The notes beneath the pieces were generated by a model, which worked only from the letters and a program-made list of their open reading frames with translations, had not been told where the DNA came from and did not search any database. The translations under genes were made by a program, and so were the position numbers. From Roseiarcus sp963787135 (GTDB lineage Bacteria > Pseudomonadota > Alphaproteobacteria > Rhizobiales > Beijerinckiaceae), in NCBI GenBank assembly GCA_963787135.1, contig CAWBBW010000016.1:1-64000 (forward strand): a DNA stretch of 64,000 nucleotides, given 5' to 3'. Every line of letters starts with the position of its first letter. The first letter of the stretch is position 1. Positions 16,616-24,935 of this stretch are shown piece after piece.

Positions 16616-17947
16616 GTGGCCATTGAGCTCGATATGCGGTCGGCGGATTTCGAGCAGCGCTTCGAGGCGCTGCTCGGCGCCAAGCGCGAGTCCGCGGTCG
16701 AGGTGGACGAAGCGGTTGCAGCCATCATTGCCGACGTGCGTGCGCGCGGCGACGAGGCGGTGTCCGACTACTCGCGCCGTTTCGATCGGGTCGACATCGA
16801 AGCGAAGGGCCTCAGGGTCGCATCAGGCGAGATCGACGCCGCGATCTCGGCTTGCGAGCCGGGAGCGCTGAAGGCGCTTGAGCTCGCCCACAGGCGGGTG
16901 ACCGACTACCATCTGCGCCAGAGGCCCGCCGACGTTCGCTTTGTCGATGCGCTCGGGGTCGAGCTCGGCTGGCGCTGGCGCCCGATCGAGGCGGTCGGGC
17001 TTTATGTGCCGGGCGGCGCGGCAAGCTATCCCTCCTCGGTGGTGATGAACGCTGTGCCGGCGAAAGTGGCGGGCTGCTCGCGCGTCGCCATGGTTGTGCC
17101 GACGCCGGACGGCGCGGTCAATCCGCTGGTGCTGGCTGCGGCGCGGATCGCCGGCGTCGACGAAATCTACCGGGTCGGCGGGGCGCAGGCGATTGCCGCG
17201 CTCGCCTATGGGACGAAGACCATTGCGCCCGTCTTCAAGATCGTCGGGCCCGGCAACGCCTATGTCGCGGCGGCGAAACGCCGTGTTTTTGGCGTCGTCG
17301 GCATCGACATGATCGCCGGCCCCTCCGAGGTCGTCATCCTCGCCGATCGGACCGCCAATCCCCGATTTGTCGCCGCCGATCTCCTTGCCCAGGCGGAGCA
17401 TGACGAGGCGGCGCAATCGATCCTCATCACCGACGATGCGCCGCTCGCGCGCGCGGTACGCTCCGAAGTCGAGCGCCAGCTCGCGACGCTGCCGCGCGTC
17501 AGAATTGCCGGCCCGAGCTGGCGCGACTATGGCGCAATCATACTTGCCCCGTCGCTGAAGGCCGCGTTGCCGCTCGTCGACCGACTCGCGCCGGAGCATC
17601 TCGAGATCATGGCGGAAGGCGCCGATGCGCTGGGCGACGAGGTCAAGAACGCCGGGGCGATCTTCCTTGGGTCCAATACGCCCGAGGCAATCGGCGACTA
17701 CGTCGGCGGCTCCAATCATGTGCTGCCGACCGCGCGCTCTGCCCGGTTCTCCTCGGGCCTCGGCGTGCTCGACTTCATGAAGCGCACCTCGATCCTCAAA
17801 TGCGACGCGCGCGCTCTCGCTGCCCTCGGGCCCGCGGCGGTCACGCTGGGCGAGGCAGAGTCGCTCGATGCCCACGCCCGCTCGGTCGCGATGCGCCTCG
17901 AGCCGGAGAACCCGGGCCCGGAGCCGGCCCTGCCGAGGCGGCCGTGA
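16616..17947 (+). CDS. hisD: Histidinol dehydrogenase
   Basis: HisD catalyses the last two NAD-dependent oxidations of histidine synthesis, L-histidinol to L-histidine (EC 1.1.1.23). The 443-residue protein has YVPGGAASYPSSVVMNAVPA, IVGPGNAYVAAAKR, IAGPSEVVI and the zinc-site region LAQAEHDEAAQS. GGSNHVLPT lies near the end. GTG at 16616 with AGAGGT upstream is the start. The 3' end overlaps the next gene by four bases. Confidence 0.97.
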   Translation: MAIELDMRSADFEQRFEALLGAKRESAVEVDEAVAAIIADVRARGDEAVSDYSRRFDRVDIEAKGLRVASGEIDAAISACEPGALKALELAHRRVTDYHLRQRPADVRFVDALGVELGWRWRPIEAVGLYVPGGAASYPSSVVMNAVPAKVAGCSRVAMVVPTPDGAVNPLVLAAARIAGVDEIYRVGGAQAIAALAYGTKTIAPVFKIVGPGNAYVAAAKRRVFGVVGIDMIAGPSEVVILADRTANPRFVAADLLAQAEHDEAAQSILITDDAPLARAVRSEVERQLATLPRVRIAGPSWRDYGAIILAPSLKAALPLVDRLAPEHLEIMAEGADALGDEVKNAGAIFLGSNTPEAIGDYVGGSNHVLPTARSARFSSGLGVLDFMKRTSILKCDARALAALGPAAVTLGEAESLDAHARSVAMRLEPENPGPEPALPRRP

Positions 17948-18432
17948 GCGACAAGGCGGATGAGCGCCGCGACCGCCTTTGCGAGGTCTTTCTCGATGAA
18001 GAGACCATTCCGCGCGGCGTGATCGACGTCGATCATGAGCGCGCTGTCGCGATCTTCGATCTCGTCGAAGAAAACGCGTTCGGCGTCCCGGGCCGCGATG
18101 ACGGGCCCTATACGCTGACGATCTCGCAGGAGGAATCGAAACTCACCTTCGACGTCAGGACCGGGGACGGCGAGCAGGCCGTCTCGATCATCGTCTCGAT
18201 GACCCCGCTGCGGCCGCTGCTCAGGGACTATTTCATGGTCTGTGAGACCTATTACTCCGCCATCCGCACGGCGAGCCCGCGCCAGATCGAGGCCATCGAC
18301 CGCGAGCGCACGGCGCTCCACAACGAAGGGGCCGAACTGATGGCCCAGCGGCTGACGGAAAAGGTCACGATCGATCAGGGCACCGCGCGCCGGCTCTTCA
18401 CCCTCGTCTCCACCCTGCGCTGGAAGACATGA
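17944..18432 (+). CDS. UPF0262 family protein
   Basis: The 162-residue protein has SQEESKLTFDVR, TPLRPLLRDYFMVCETYY and LHNEGAELMAQRL, diagnostic of UPF0262, a conserved alphaproteobacterial family of unknown function usually found directly after hisD. The GTGA overlap with the hisD stop indicates translational coupling. Its own stop overlaps the next ATG in the same way. Confidence 0.92.
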   Translation: MSDKADERRDRLCEVFLDEETIPRGVIDVDHERAVAIFDLVEENAFGVPGRDDGPYTLTISQEESKLTFDVRTGDGEQAVSIIVSMTPLRPLLRDYFMVCETYYSAIRTASPRQIEAIDRERTALHNEGAELMAQRLTEKVTIDQGTARRLFTLVSTLRWKT

Positions 18433-19136
18433 CCGGGCGCGCGGCTTCTCCTTCTCCCGCCCGCGGGAGAAGGTGGCGCGAAGCGCCGGATGAGGGTTTT
18501 GCGAAGCGCGCCTTCATCCTGGCCAATACAAGGCTGACGGCGCCGCCGCTCGTCCCCGAGGTCAAACTCCGGCTCGCGGACGAAGCGGTGCCGATCTGGA
18601 CCAAAACGGAAGAGGAGCTCGGCGCCATGGGGTTGCCGGCGCCATTCTGGGCTTTCGCCTGGGCGGGCGGGCAGGCGCTCGCGCGCTACGTCCTCGACAA
18701 CCCGGCGCTGGTGCGGGAGCGACATGTGCTCGATTTCGCCTCGGGCTCGGGTCTCGTCGCGATCGCGGCCGCGCTCGCCGGCGCCTCCGCCGTCGAGGCC
18801 TCGGACGTCGACCCGTTCGCCACCGCCGCGATCGGGATCAACGCCGCCGAGAACGCCGTCTCGGTCTTCGCGCGCCTCGAAGATCTGATCGGCGCCGACG
18901 AGGGCTGGGACACGGTGCTCGCGGGCGACATCGCCTACGAAAGAGAGATGGCCGCGGCCGCTACCCATTGGCTCGCCTCGCTCGCGGCCCGCGGCGCGAC
19001 CGTCCTCATCGGTGACCCGCGCCGGACCTATCTCCCGACCGACCGGCTCGACTGCGTGATCGAATATCGCGTGCCGGTGACGCGGGAACTCGAGGATTCC
19101 GAGATCAAGCGGACGGGCGTGTTCCGATTCCGGTGA
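18429..19136 (+). CDS. EtfB-type protein lysine methyltransferase (METTL20-like)
   Basis: The 235-residue protein is a class I SAM methyltransferase with motif I VLDFASGSGLVAIAAA, the acidic EASDVDPFA, and GDIAYE. The region FILANTRLTAPPLVPE plus LPAPFWAFAWAGGQALARY is characteristic of bacterial homologues of METTL20, which trimethylates the electron-transfer flavoprotein beta subunit. Residues 6-23 are encoded by a dispersed palindromic repeat (18451-18497), so the first two dozen residues are not native to the family. No other in-frame start precedes the conserved part, and the ATG overlaps the upstream stop (ATGA). The target protein here is inferred. Confidence 0.83.
   Translation: MTGRAASPSPARGRRWREAPDEGFAKRAFILANTRLTAPPLVPEVKLRLADEAVPIWTKTEEELGAMGLPAPFWAFAWAGGQALARYVLDNPALVRERHVLDFASGSGLVAIAAALAGASAVEASDVDPFATAAIGINAAENAVSVFARLEDLIGADEGWDTVLAGDIAYEREMAAAATHWLASLAARGATVLIGDPRRTYLPTDRLDCVIEYRVPVTRELEDSEIKRTGVFRFR
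18451..18497 (+). repeat. Dispersed palindromic repeat, copy A, inside a coding start
   Basis: Perfect 10-base arms CTTCTCCCGC and GCGGGAGAAG are separated by two bases, followed by GTGGCGCGAAGCGCCGGATGAGGG with a small second hairpin (GGCGC/GCGCC). The same layout recurs at 22448-22500 and, inverted, at 22571-22624. This element type is common in Rhizobiales intergenic DNA. Confidence 0.75.
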
Positions 19137-19182
19137 AGACGCCCGGTCTCGGCAATATCGGGATCGCGGGACCTCGACGGAC

Positions 19183-20148
19183 TTATCTGCCTGCGTTCCC
19201 GTCGAGCCACACAGTCGCGGATTTGGGGTCGAATACGATCGTGCCGAAGAGTTTTAGAAAGGAGGCGCCGAGCTGGGCCGCGGGCTCGCCCATCGTCGCG
19301 ATGCCGCCGCAGCTGTTCGCCGGCTTTACGATCAGGGTGAAGCTATCGGTCTGGACGATCGGTCTCGCTTGTTCGTTTTCAATTCTGAGCGCGCTGTCCC
19401 GGACCGCATAGACCCGCCGGATCTCGCGACCCTCGCAGGTCCAGACGCCGAGGTCGCGGAGCCGCTCCAGCCGGACGCCGCTCGCGGCGAGGCGGTCGTA
19501 CAAAGCCTCGTTGATGTCGACGGAGCGCGGGTAAACCGTGTCGGCATAGCCGGTGTCGATCTGCGCCCAGGCGCGGACCCCGCCGAGGCTGAGATAGACA
19601 ACAGGGACATTGGCGAGCCCGCTCTTGATCGTCGAAAGGTCGGACGAAAAGAACCCGCTCTGGGAGACGGGAACGAGGCCCTGCGCGCGAAGCGCTTTGG
19701 CTTCGCAGGGGTGGTCGCCGAGATAGACGCTGCTTCCGGAAAATTGCGCGGTGAGCAGAGAGAGGAAGTCGGTGCCGATCACGCCGAGCTGCCGCGTCGC
19801 GGTCTGGACCGGCTGGTCGTAACGCGCGAGACGGAAAGCGCCCTTTTCGAAACTTGGGAGCGAAATCGCCGCTGCTTTGTCCGATCCTGCCGTTCCGGCA
19901 AATGTGTCGGCCGACAGCGAGCTTCGCGTCGCCCCATAGTCGAGGAGGAACTGCCCGGGAATGCCCGCGGCGGTCAGCGCAATATAGGGAGTGACGCCGT
20001 TCCTGAGGCGGCTGATTTCGTACCTCTGCCCGCCGCAAAGCGCCTCCCCGGCATGGTCCCGAGTCTCCATGAAGACGGCCAAAGCAAGGGCGCAGGCAAG
20101 GCCGGCGATGGCCGCGATCGGGAGAAAAGCTTTTCGGACGAAAGGCAT
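19183..20148 (-). CDS. Membrane-anchored retropepsin-like aspartic protease family protein
   Basis: The 321-residue protein has an N-terminal hydrophobic anchor (about residues 8-28) and two retropepsin-like halves. The first aspartyl motif reads FLLDYGATRSS (Asp-Tyr-Gly rather than Asp-Thr/Ser-Gly); the second reads AQIDTGYADTVYP, with an intact DTG. The end VFDPKSATVWLDGN is common in bacterial members. The ATG at 20148 was taken because the longer reading would start at TTG without a ribosome-binding site. It probably faces the periplasm. Proteolytic activity is uncertain given the changed first motif. It is monocistronic and divergent from the desaturase. Confidence 0.7.
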   Translation of the reverse strand: MPFVRKAFLPIAAIAGLACALALAVFMETRDHAGEALCGGQRYEISRLRNGVTPYIALTAAGIPGQFLLDYGATRSSLSADTFAGTAGSDKAAAISLPSFEKGAFRLARYDQPVQTATRQLGVIGTDFLSLLTAQFSGSSVYLGDHPCEAKALRAQGLVPVSQSGFFSSDLSTIKSGLANVPVVYLSLGGVRAWAQIDTGYADTVYPRSVDINEALYDRLAASGVRLERLRDLGVWTCEGREIRRVYAVRDSALRIENEQARPIVQTDSFTLIVKPANSCGGIATMGEPAAQLGASFLKLFGTIVFDPKSATVWLDGNAGR

Positions 20149-20346
20149 TCGCTTCGTTTGGGTCGCGATGGACGCGCCTGTCAATGGCAAGGGTTCCGGT
20201 CAACGGGGGGTGATGTCGCGCAGGGCCCCGGGCCCACTGCGCAGTCCGGCCAATCGTTGCAGCGGTCCCCTCGGAGATGTGATAAATCTCCCCGACGCAC
20301 GCGGCCGCCATCAATTGGTCGCATGCGAACTGCTATTGGATCCAAG

Positions 20347-21546
20347 ATGACGCAGAACCAAAACTCCGATTCCCAAGAGCCCGCGCCGGATGGTCCGCCG
20401 ACCTCCGACATCATCTATCCCTCCGCGATCCCCTTCGTCCTGGTGCATCTGGCGTGCCTCGGGGCGATCTGGACCGGCGTCACCATTGAGGCGCTCGCCA
20501 TTGGCGTCGGCCTCTACTGGCTGAGGATTTTCGCCATCGGGGCGGGGTATCATCGCTATTTCTCGCACCGCGCGTTTGAGACCAGCCGCGCTTTTCAATT
20601 CATTCTCGCGCTTTTGTCGCAGAGCACCTCGCAAAAGAGCGTGTTGTGGTGGGCGTCCAACCACCGCGATCATCACCTCTATTCGGACACCGAGCTCGAC
20701 GTTCATTCGCCGCGCCACACCGGATTTCTGTACAGCCATCTCGGCTGGATTTTCTCCCGCCGCCATTCGCAAACGAATCTGACGCGCATCGCCGATTTCG
20801 CGTCCTATCCGGAGCTGATGTGGCTCCATCGCCACGAGCTTACGCCCGCCTTCGCGCTCGCCGTTCTGTGCTTCGCCGCCGCCGGCTGGCCCGGGCTCGT
20901 CGTTGGCTTCTTCTGGAGCACGGTCGCGGTCTATCACGCGACCTTCTCCATCAATTCGGTCGCCCACGTCGCCGGGCGCCGCCGCTACATCACCGGCGAC
21001 GATTCCCGCAACAACTGGCTCCTCGCCATATTCACCATGGGGGAGGGCTGGCACAACAATCATCACGCGTTCCAGAGCAGCGCCCGCCAGGGATTCCGCT
21101 GGTGGGAATACGATCCGACCTTTTATCTCCTGAAGCTGCTCGAGCGGCTGGGAGTGGTATGGAAACTCAAGCGTCCGACCCCTGAGGTCGTGCAAAACCG
21201 ACACCGCCTGGGGACGAGGGTGATCAGCCGGGCGGCGCTACAGGTGGCGGAGAGCTTCAACGCCGAGCGCATCGCGCTCGCGGCCGCTGCGGCCCTCGGA
21301 AAAAGCCGGCTCTCCGAGCTTCACCAGCGGCTTCGCCAGGTCCAGCCCTTCGCCGGCTTCGAGATCCTCAGCGAACTGAATCTGCCTCACGTTCCGAGCA
21401 GGACCGAGATCGTCAGCCGCGCGCGGGCGATGCTGGCGAACTCGCCCTCGATGGAGGATATCGCGGCCAGGGCGCACGAGCTTCTGCTCGAGGCGATCGG
21501 GACGCGCCTAGCGACGCTCGCCGCCCAATCCGCCTACGCCGGCTGA
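20347..21546 (+). CDS. Membrane fatty acyl (delta-9 type) desaturase
   Basis: The 399-residue protein carries the three histidine boxes of the stearoyl-CoA/acyl-lipid desaturase family: HRYFSH (69-74), HRDHH (106-110) and HNNHH (about 235). These bind the di-iron centre. Hydrophobic segments at about 28-68 and 165-200 fit the four-helix topology. After residue about 290 a roughly 100-residue helical tail follows, seen in many alphaproteobacterial members. It introduces a double bond into saturated acyl chains. An alternative start at 20323 would add eight residues. Confidence 0.9.
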   Translation: MTQNQNSDSQEPAPDGPPTSDIIYPSAIPFVLVHLACLGAIWTGVTIEALAIGVGLYWLRIFAIGAGYHRYFSHRAFETSRAFQFILALLSQSTSQKSVLWWASNHRDHHLYSDTELDVHSPRHTGFLYSHLGWIFSRRHSQTNLTRIADFASYPELMWLHRHELTPAFALAVLCFAAAGWPGLVVGFFWSTVAVYHATFSINSVAHVAGRRRYITGDDSRNNWLLAIFTMGEGWHNNHHAFQSSARQGFRWWEYDPTFYLLKLLERLGVVWKLKRPTPEVVQNRHRLGTRVISRAALQVAESFNAERIALAAAAALGKSRLSELHQRLRQVQPFAGFEILSELNLPHVPSRTEIVSRARAMLANSPSMEDIAARAHELLLEAIGTRLATLAAQSAYAG

Positions 21547-21555
21547 TCCCCTGTA

Positions 21556-21597
21556 GACGCGATCGCTGATCGCGTCAGCCGCGATCAACGATCGCGG
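21556..21597. repeat. Two tandem perfect hairpins after the desaturase
   Basis: Positions 21556-21576 form a perfect nine-base-pair stem (GACGCGATC/GATCGCGTC) with loop GCT. Two bases later, 21579-21597 form a perfect eight-base-pair stem (CCGCGATC/GATCGCGG) with loop AAC. They begin nine bases after the desaturase stop. A terminator or REP-like role is possible; no T-run follows. Confidence 0.6.
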
Positions 21598-21705
21598 TTA
21601 CAGTCGCAGAGCGTCCCAATTGCAACATGCTGACGTGCCTAAGGGGCGCGGCATGCTTGGGACGCGACCTAACATAGGCCGACTTCAGAAACAGGGAGAG
21701 AAACC

Positions 21706-22434
21706 ATGGCAGGAGAATTGGAGGGCAAGGTCGCCGCCGTGACCGGGGCTGCCTCGGGCATCGGACTGGCAAGCGCCGAGGCGATGCTGGCCGCTGGTGC
21801 GCGCGTGGTGATGGTCGACCGCGACGAAGCGGCGCTGAAGGCGCTCGGCGCCAGGCACGGCGACAAAATGATCCCGCTGGTGATCGACCTCCTCGACCCG
21901 AAGGCTTGCGCGACGCTGCTGCCGAAAGTTTTGGAGAAGGCAGGCCAACTCGACATCCTGCACGCCAATGCGGGCATCTATGTCGGCGGCGACCTGGTCG
22001 ATAACGACACTCGCGCAATCGACCGGATGCTGAACTTGAACGTCAATGTCGTGATGAAGAACGTGCACGACGTGCTGCCGCATATGATCGAGCGGCGCAC
22101 CGGCGACATCATCGTCACGAGCTCGCTCGCGGCCCATTTTCCGACCCCATGGGAGCCGGTCTATGCGTCGTCCAAATGGGCGATCAACTGCTTTGTCCAG
22201 ACGGTGCGGCGCCAGGTGTTCAGGCACGGCATTCGCGTGGGCTCGATCTCGCCCGGTCCTGTCGTCACCGCGCTGCTCGCAGACTGGCCGCCGGAAAAGC
22301 TCAAGGAGGCCAGGGAGTCGGGAAGTCTGCTCGAGCCCGGCGAAGTGGCGAATGTGATCACCTTCATGCTGACGCGGCCGCGCGGCATGACCATTCGCGA
22401 CGTCGTGATGCTGCCCACCAATTTCGATCTTTAA
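21706..22434 (+). CDS. Short-chain dehydrogenase/reductase (polyol dehydrogenase-like)
   Basis: The 242-residue protein is a classical SDR with the coenzyme motif TGAASGIG (13-20), NAG in LHANAGIYVGG, the catalytic serine in IVTSSLAAH and YASSK with Tyr153/Lys157. Asp after the second strand (VVMVDRDE) suggests NAD rather than NADP. Similarity by eye is to ribitol 2-dehydrogenase-like SDRs, but substrate cannot be deduced. AGGGAGAG precedes the ATG. It is flanked by hairpins on one side and repeats on the other, so it is probably monocistronic. Confidence 0.85.
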   Translation: MAGELEGKVAAVTGAASGIGLASAEAMLAAGARVVMVDRDEAALKALGARHGDKMIPLVIDLLDPKACATLLPKVLEKAGQLDILHANAGIYVGGDLVDNDTRAIDRMLNLNVNVVMKNVHDVLPHMIERRTGDIIVTSSLAAHFPTPWEPVYASSKWAINCFVQTVRRQVFRHGIRVGSISPGPVVTALLADWPPEKLKEARESGSLLEPGEVANVITFMLTRPRGMTIRDVVMLPTNFDL

Positions 22435-22447
22435 GCCGCCGCGGGTC

Positions 22448-22500
22448 CCTTCCCCAGCTTAAGCTGGGGAAGGTGGCGCGCAGCGCCGGATGGGGTGTGG
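22448..22500 (+). repeat. Dispersed palindromic repeat, copy B
   Basis: It begins with a perfect 26-base palindrome at 22448-22473 (arms CCTTCCCCAGCTT/AAGCTGGGGAAGG), then TGGCGCGCAGCGCC with a small hairpin, and ends GGATGGGGTGTGG. The layout is the same as copy A. Confidence 0.75.
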
Positions 22501-22570
22501 CCAGCTGCCTCAACTGTGGGTCGGATTGCACGACCGTTCCTGCAAACCTCCATCGATTCAGACCTGCTTT

Positions 22571-22624
22571 CCACACCCCATCCGTCGCCTTCGGCGACAC
22601 CTTCCCCGCTTCGCGGAGAAGGGG
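22571..22624 (-). repeat. Dispersed palindromic repeat, copy C (inverted relative to B)
   Basis: It starts CCACACCCCATCC, the exact reverse complement of the last 13 bases of copy B. GTCGCCTTCGGCGAC and CCTTCCCCGCTTCGCGG follow. Copies B and C therefore face each other across about 70 bases and could fold into one large structure between the SDR gene and tRNA-Thr. Confidence 0.72.
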
Positions 22625-22701
22625 AGACGCGCCAACCGCCTTCTCGTCACAAGACGTGAGCTAAAGAAGTAAACACTGAGCCGCGCAGGTCTGACAGGGA
22701 A

Positions 22702-22776
<75 letters not shown>

Positions 22777-22998
22777 ATCTGGCGTCGCCGCCGAAAGCGT
22801 CCGGCTTCTGCCATAGGCGCCGCGGCGTGGCAAGGCGGGATGGTCCTCATGAGGTTCGCTCGCGCGCGAATTGCGGCGCCGGGCGCCTCGACATAATCTC
22901 GCAGGCGGTCGATTTTGCAACGCTTGCGTCGGACCTCGCGGGCAAACGGCGGCCGAAGCCGATGCGATCGAAGAGCGGCCTGGCGGAGGGAGGCCGGC

Positions 22999-24705
22999 AT
23001 GCCGGAACGGCCGAGCGAACTGACTTATGGGCTGGACGAAAGACCGCCCTGGCCGCAGCTGCTGGCCCTCGGGTTTCAGCACGTGGCCGTCATTTGCCCT
23101 TATCTGGTGATGGTGGCGCTGGTCGCGGAAGCCGCGAAATTGCCGCACGCGGCGGCGAAAAGCGCCATCGGCCTTGCCATGATCGCGGTTGCTTTCATGA
23201 CGATCCTCCAGAGTTTGCGGCTCGGACCGGTCGGTTCGGGCTATCTCTGTCCGCCGGTCGTCTCGGCCATCTATTTGCCGTCGAGCCTTGCGGCGGCCGC
23301 GTCGTTCGGGATCTCCGCCGTCTGCGGCATGGTGATCTTCGCCGGCGCGTGCGAGATCGCGGTGGCGTCGCTCGTCAGCCGGACGCGAAAGCTGTTTCCG
23401 GCGGTCGTTTCGGGCGTCGTCATCATGGCCGTTGGCCTTGAGCTCGGAAAGATCGCCGCCGGCGTACTGTTGGAGCATGACGCCGCGCACAGCGGGCAAA
23501 CCATCGGGTCATTCGCGACCGTCGCCTGCGCCCTCGCCGCGATGACCGGCCTGGCGGTTTGGGCCACGGGCTTGCCGAAGCTGTTCTGCTCGCTGATCGG
23601 GATTCTGGTCGGATACGCTGCGGCGGCGGCCTTCCAGGTTTATTCGCCAGACTTCCTCGCCGATTTCGAGGCGGCGCGCTTCTTCGCCGTTCCCGACCCC
23701 GGCTTCTTGTCTTATGGGTTTGCGCCCTCCCTGGCCGCGCCTTTCGCGATCGCGGGGCTTGCCTCGGGTCTGCGGGTCATCGGCGCGCTGACCACCTGTC
23801 AGCAGATCAACGATTCGGGATGGCGCCGCCCCGACATGCGAAACATCGCGGCCGGCATCAGGGCTGACGGTTTCGGCTGCCTCGTGGGCGGCCTGTTGGG
23901 GACCCCGGGCATGAGCGCTGCCCCCAGCCTCGTGAGCATCGAAAAGACAACCGGCGCCACGAGCCGGTTCATCGCCTGGTCGATCGGCTTCTGGCTCATC
24001 CTGCTGTCGTGCCTGCCGAAATTTGCCGGCCTCATCGTGAACATGCCCCGTCCGGTGATGGCCGCGGCCCTCTTCTTCAACGGCGCCCTCATGCTGGTCG
24101 CAGGCATCCAGATTGTCGCCAGCCGTCCGATCACGCTTCGGGCTTCGCTCATTGTCGGATTTTCGATCCTGGCGGCGCTGACCGTGCCGGTTTTTTCCGA
24201 CTTCTACCTGTCGCTTCCAGGCTGGACGCACCAGCTAACCGGATCGATCATTTCCATGGCGGTGGTCGTCTCCGTGCCGCTGAACGCCCTCTTCCTGCTC
24301 GGCACGTGGCGTTACAGTCAGCTGCGCCTCGGAACAGGTACGGAGGCCGCCACGGCCGCATCATTCGACGCGTTCTTCGAGAAACAGGCCAAGGCTTGGA
24401 ATATCCCTGCAGAAGACGCCCTGCGGGTGCGCTCAGTCGTTGATGCGACCATCGAGGATGTCGTGGCCAATGCCAACGGCCCGGTGGAAATCCAGTTGGG
24501 GAGCGACTCCTTCGACATTCTGGCGACGCTGCGCTACGCGGGCAATCTGCCGTCTCTGCCGGACGCCCGCCCGAAAAAGATAATGGTGGAGGAGCAGAGC
24601 TTCGTGAGCGGGCTTTCGGGCTATCTCTCCGGCCTGCACGCCGACCGGATCGAGCGTAGCGCGAAGGGTGAGGAGTGCGAGATCCGGCTCCTCTTTCAGA
24701 TGTGA
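22999..24705 (+). CDS. NCS2-family nucleobase permease with extra C-terminal cytoplasmic domain
   Basis: Residues about 20-445 of the 568-residue protein form a multi-spanning nucleobase:cation symporter-2 (xanthine/uracil permease) domain. Signs are GFQHVAVICPYLVM, GSGYLCPPVVSAIYLPSSL, VVSGVVIMAVGLELGKI and the segment LLGTPGMSAAPSLVSIEKTT. About 110 further residues (455-568) are soluble. The string EDALRVRSVVDATIEDVVAN recalls the N-box helix of anti-sigma/GHKL ATPase domains, but the match is weak. GGAGGGAGG before the ATG is a strong ribosome-binding site. The substrate is likely a purine or related base; the tail's role is unknown. Confidence 0.82.
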   Translation: MPERPSELTYGLDERPPWPQLLALGFQHVAVICPYLVMVALVAEAAKLPHAAAKSAIGLAMIAVAFMTILQSLRLGPVGSGYLCPPVVSAIYLPSSLAAAASFGISAVCGMVIFAGACEIAVASLVSRTRKLFPAVVSGVVIMAVGLELGKIAAGVLLEHDAAHSGQTIGSFATVACALAAMTGLAVWATGLPKLFCSLIGILVGYAAAAAFQVYSPDFLADFEAARFFAVPDPGFLSYGFAPSLAAPFAIAGLASGLRVIGALTTCQQINDSGWRRPDMRNIAAGIRADGFGCLVGGLLGTPGMSAAPSLVSIEKTTGATSRFIAWSIGFWLILLSCLPKFAGLIVNMPRPVMAAALFFNGALMLVAGIQIVASRPITLRASLIVGFSILAALTVPVFSDFYLSLPGWTHQLTGSIISMAVVVSVPLNALFLLGTWRYSQLRLGTGTEAATAASFDAFFEKQAKAWNIPAEDALRVRSVVDATIEDVVANANGPVEIQLGSDSFDILATLRYAGNLPSLPDARPKKIMVEEQSFVSGLSGYLSGLHADRIERSAKGEECEIRLLFQM

Positions 24706-24935
24706 AAACTTGCGCCGCAGGCCGCGCCCCTGCAGTTCTGAAAAACCAACATTTTCTTGCCTTGCTGACGGAGCTGTGGTATCTTTCCTTCGGGTTTGCG
24801 CGCGGAGCGGCGGCAGTACCACATCACTTAGTATCAAATTAACCATGTAATATATAACGCGCCCGCAAAAGCGACAGAAAAAGGCGCCTAACCCTCTGAA
24901 ATCGCTTCACCGTTGCCAAACGTGCAGCGTATCCC

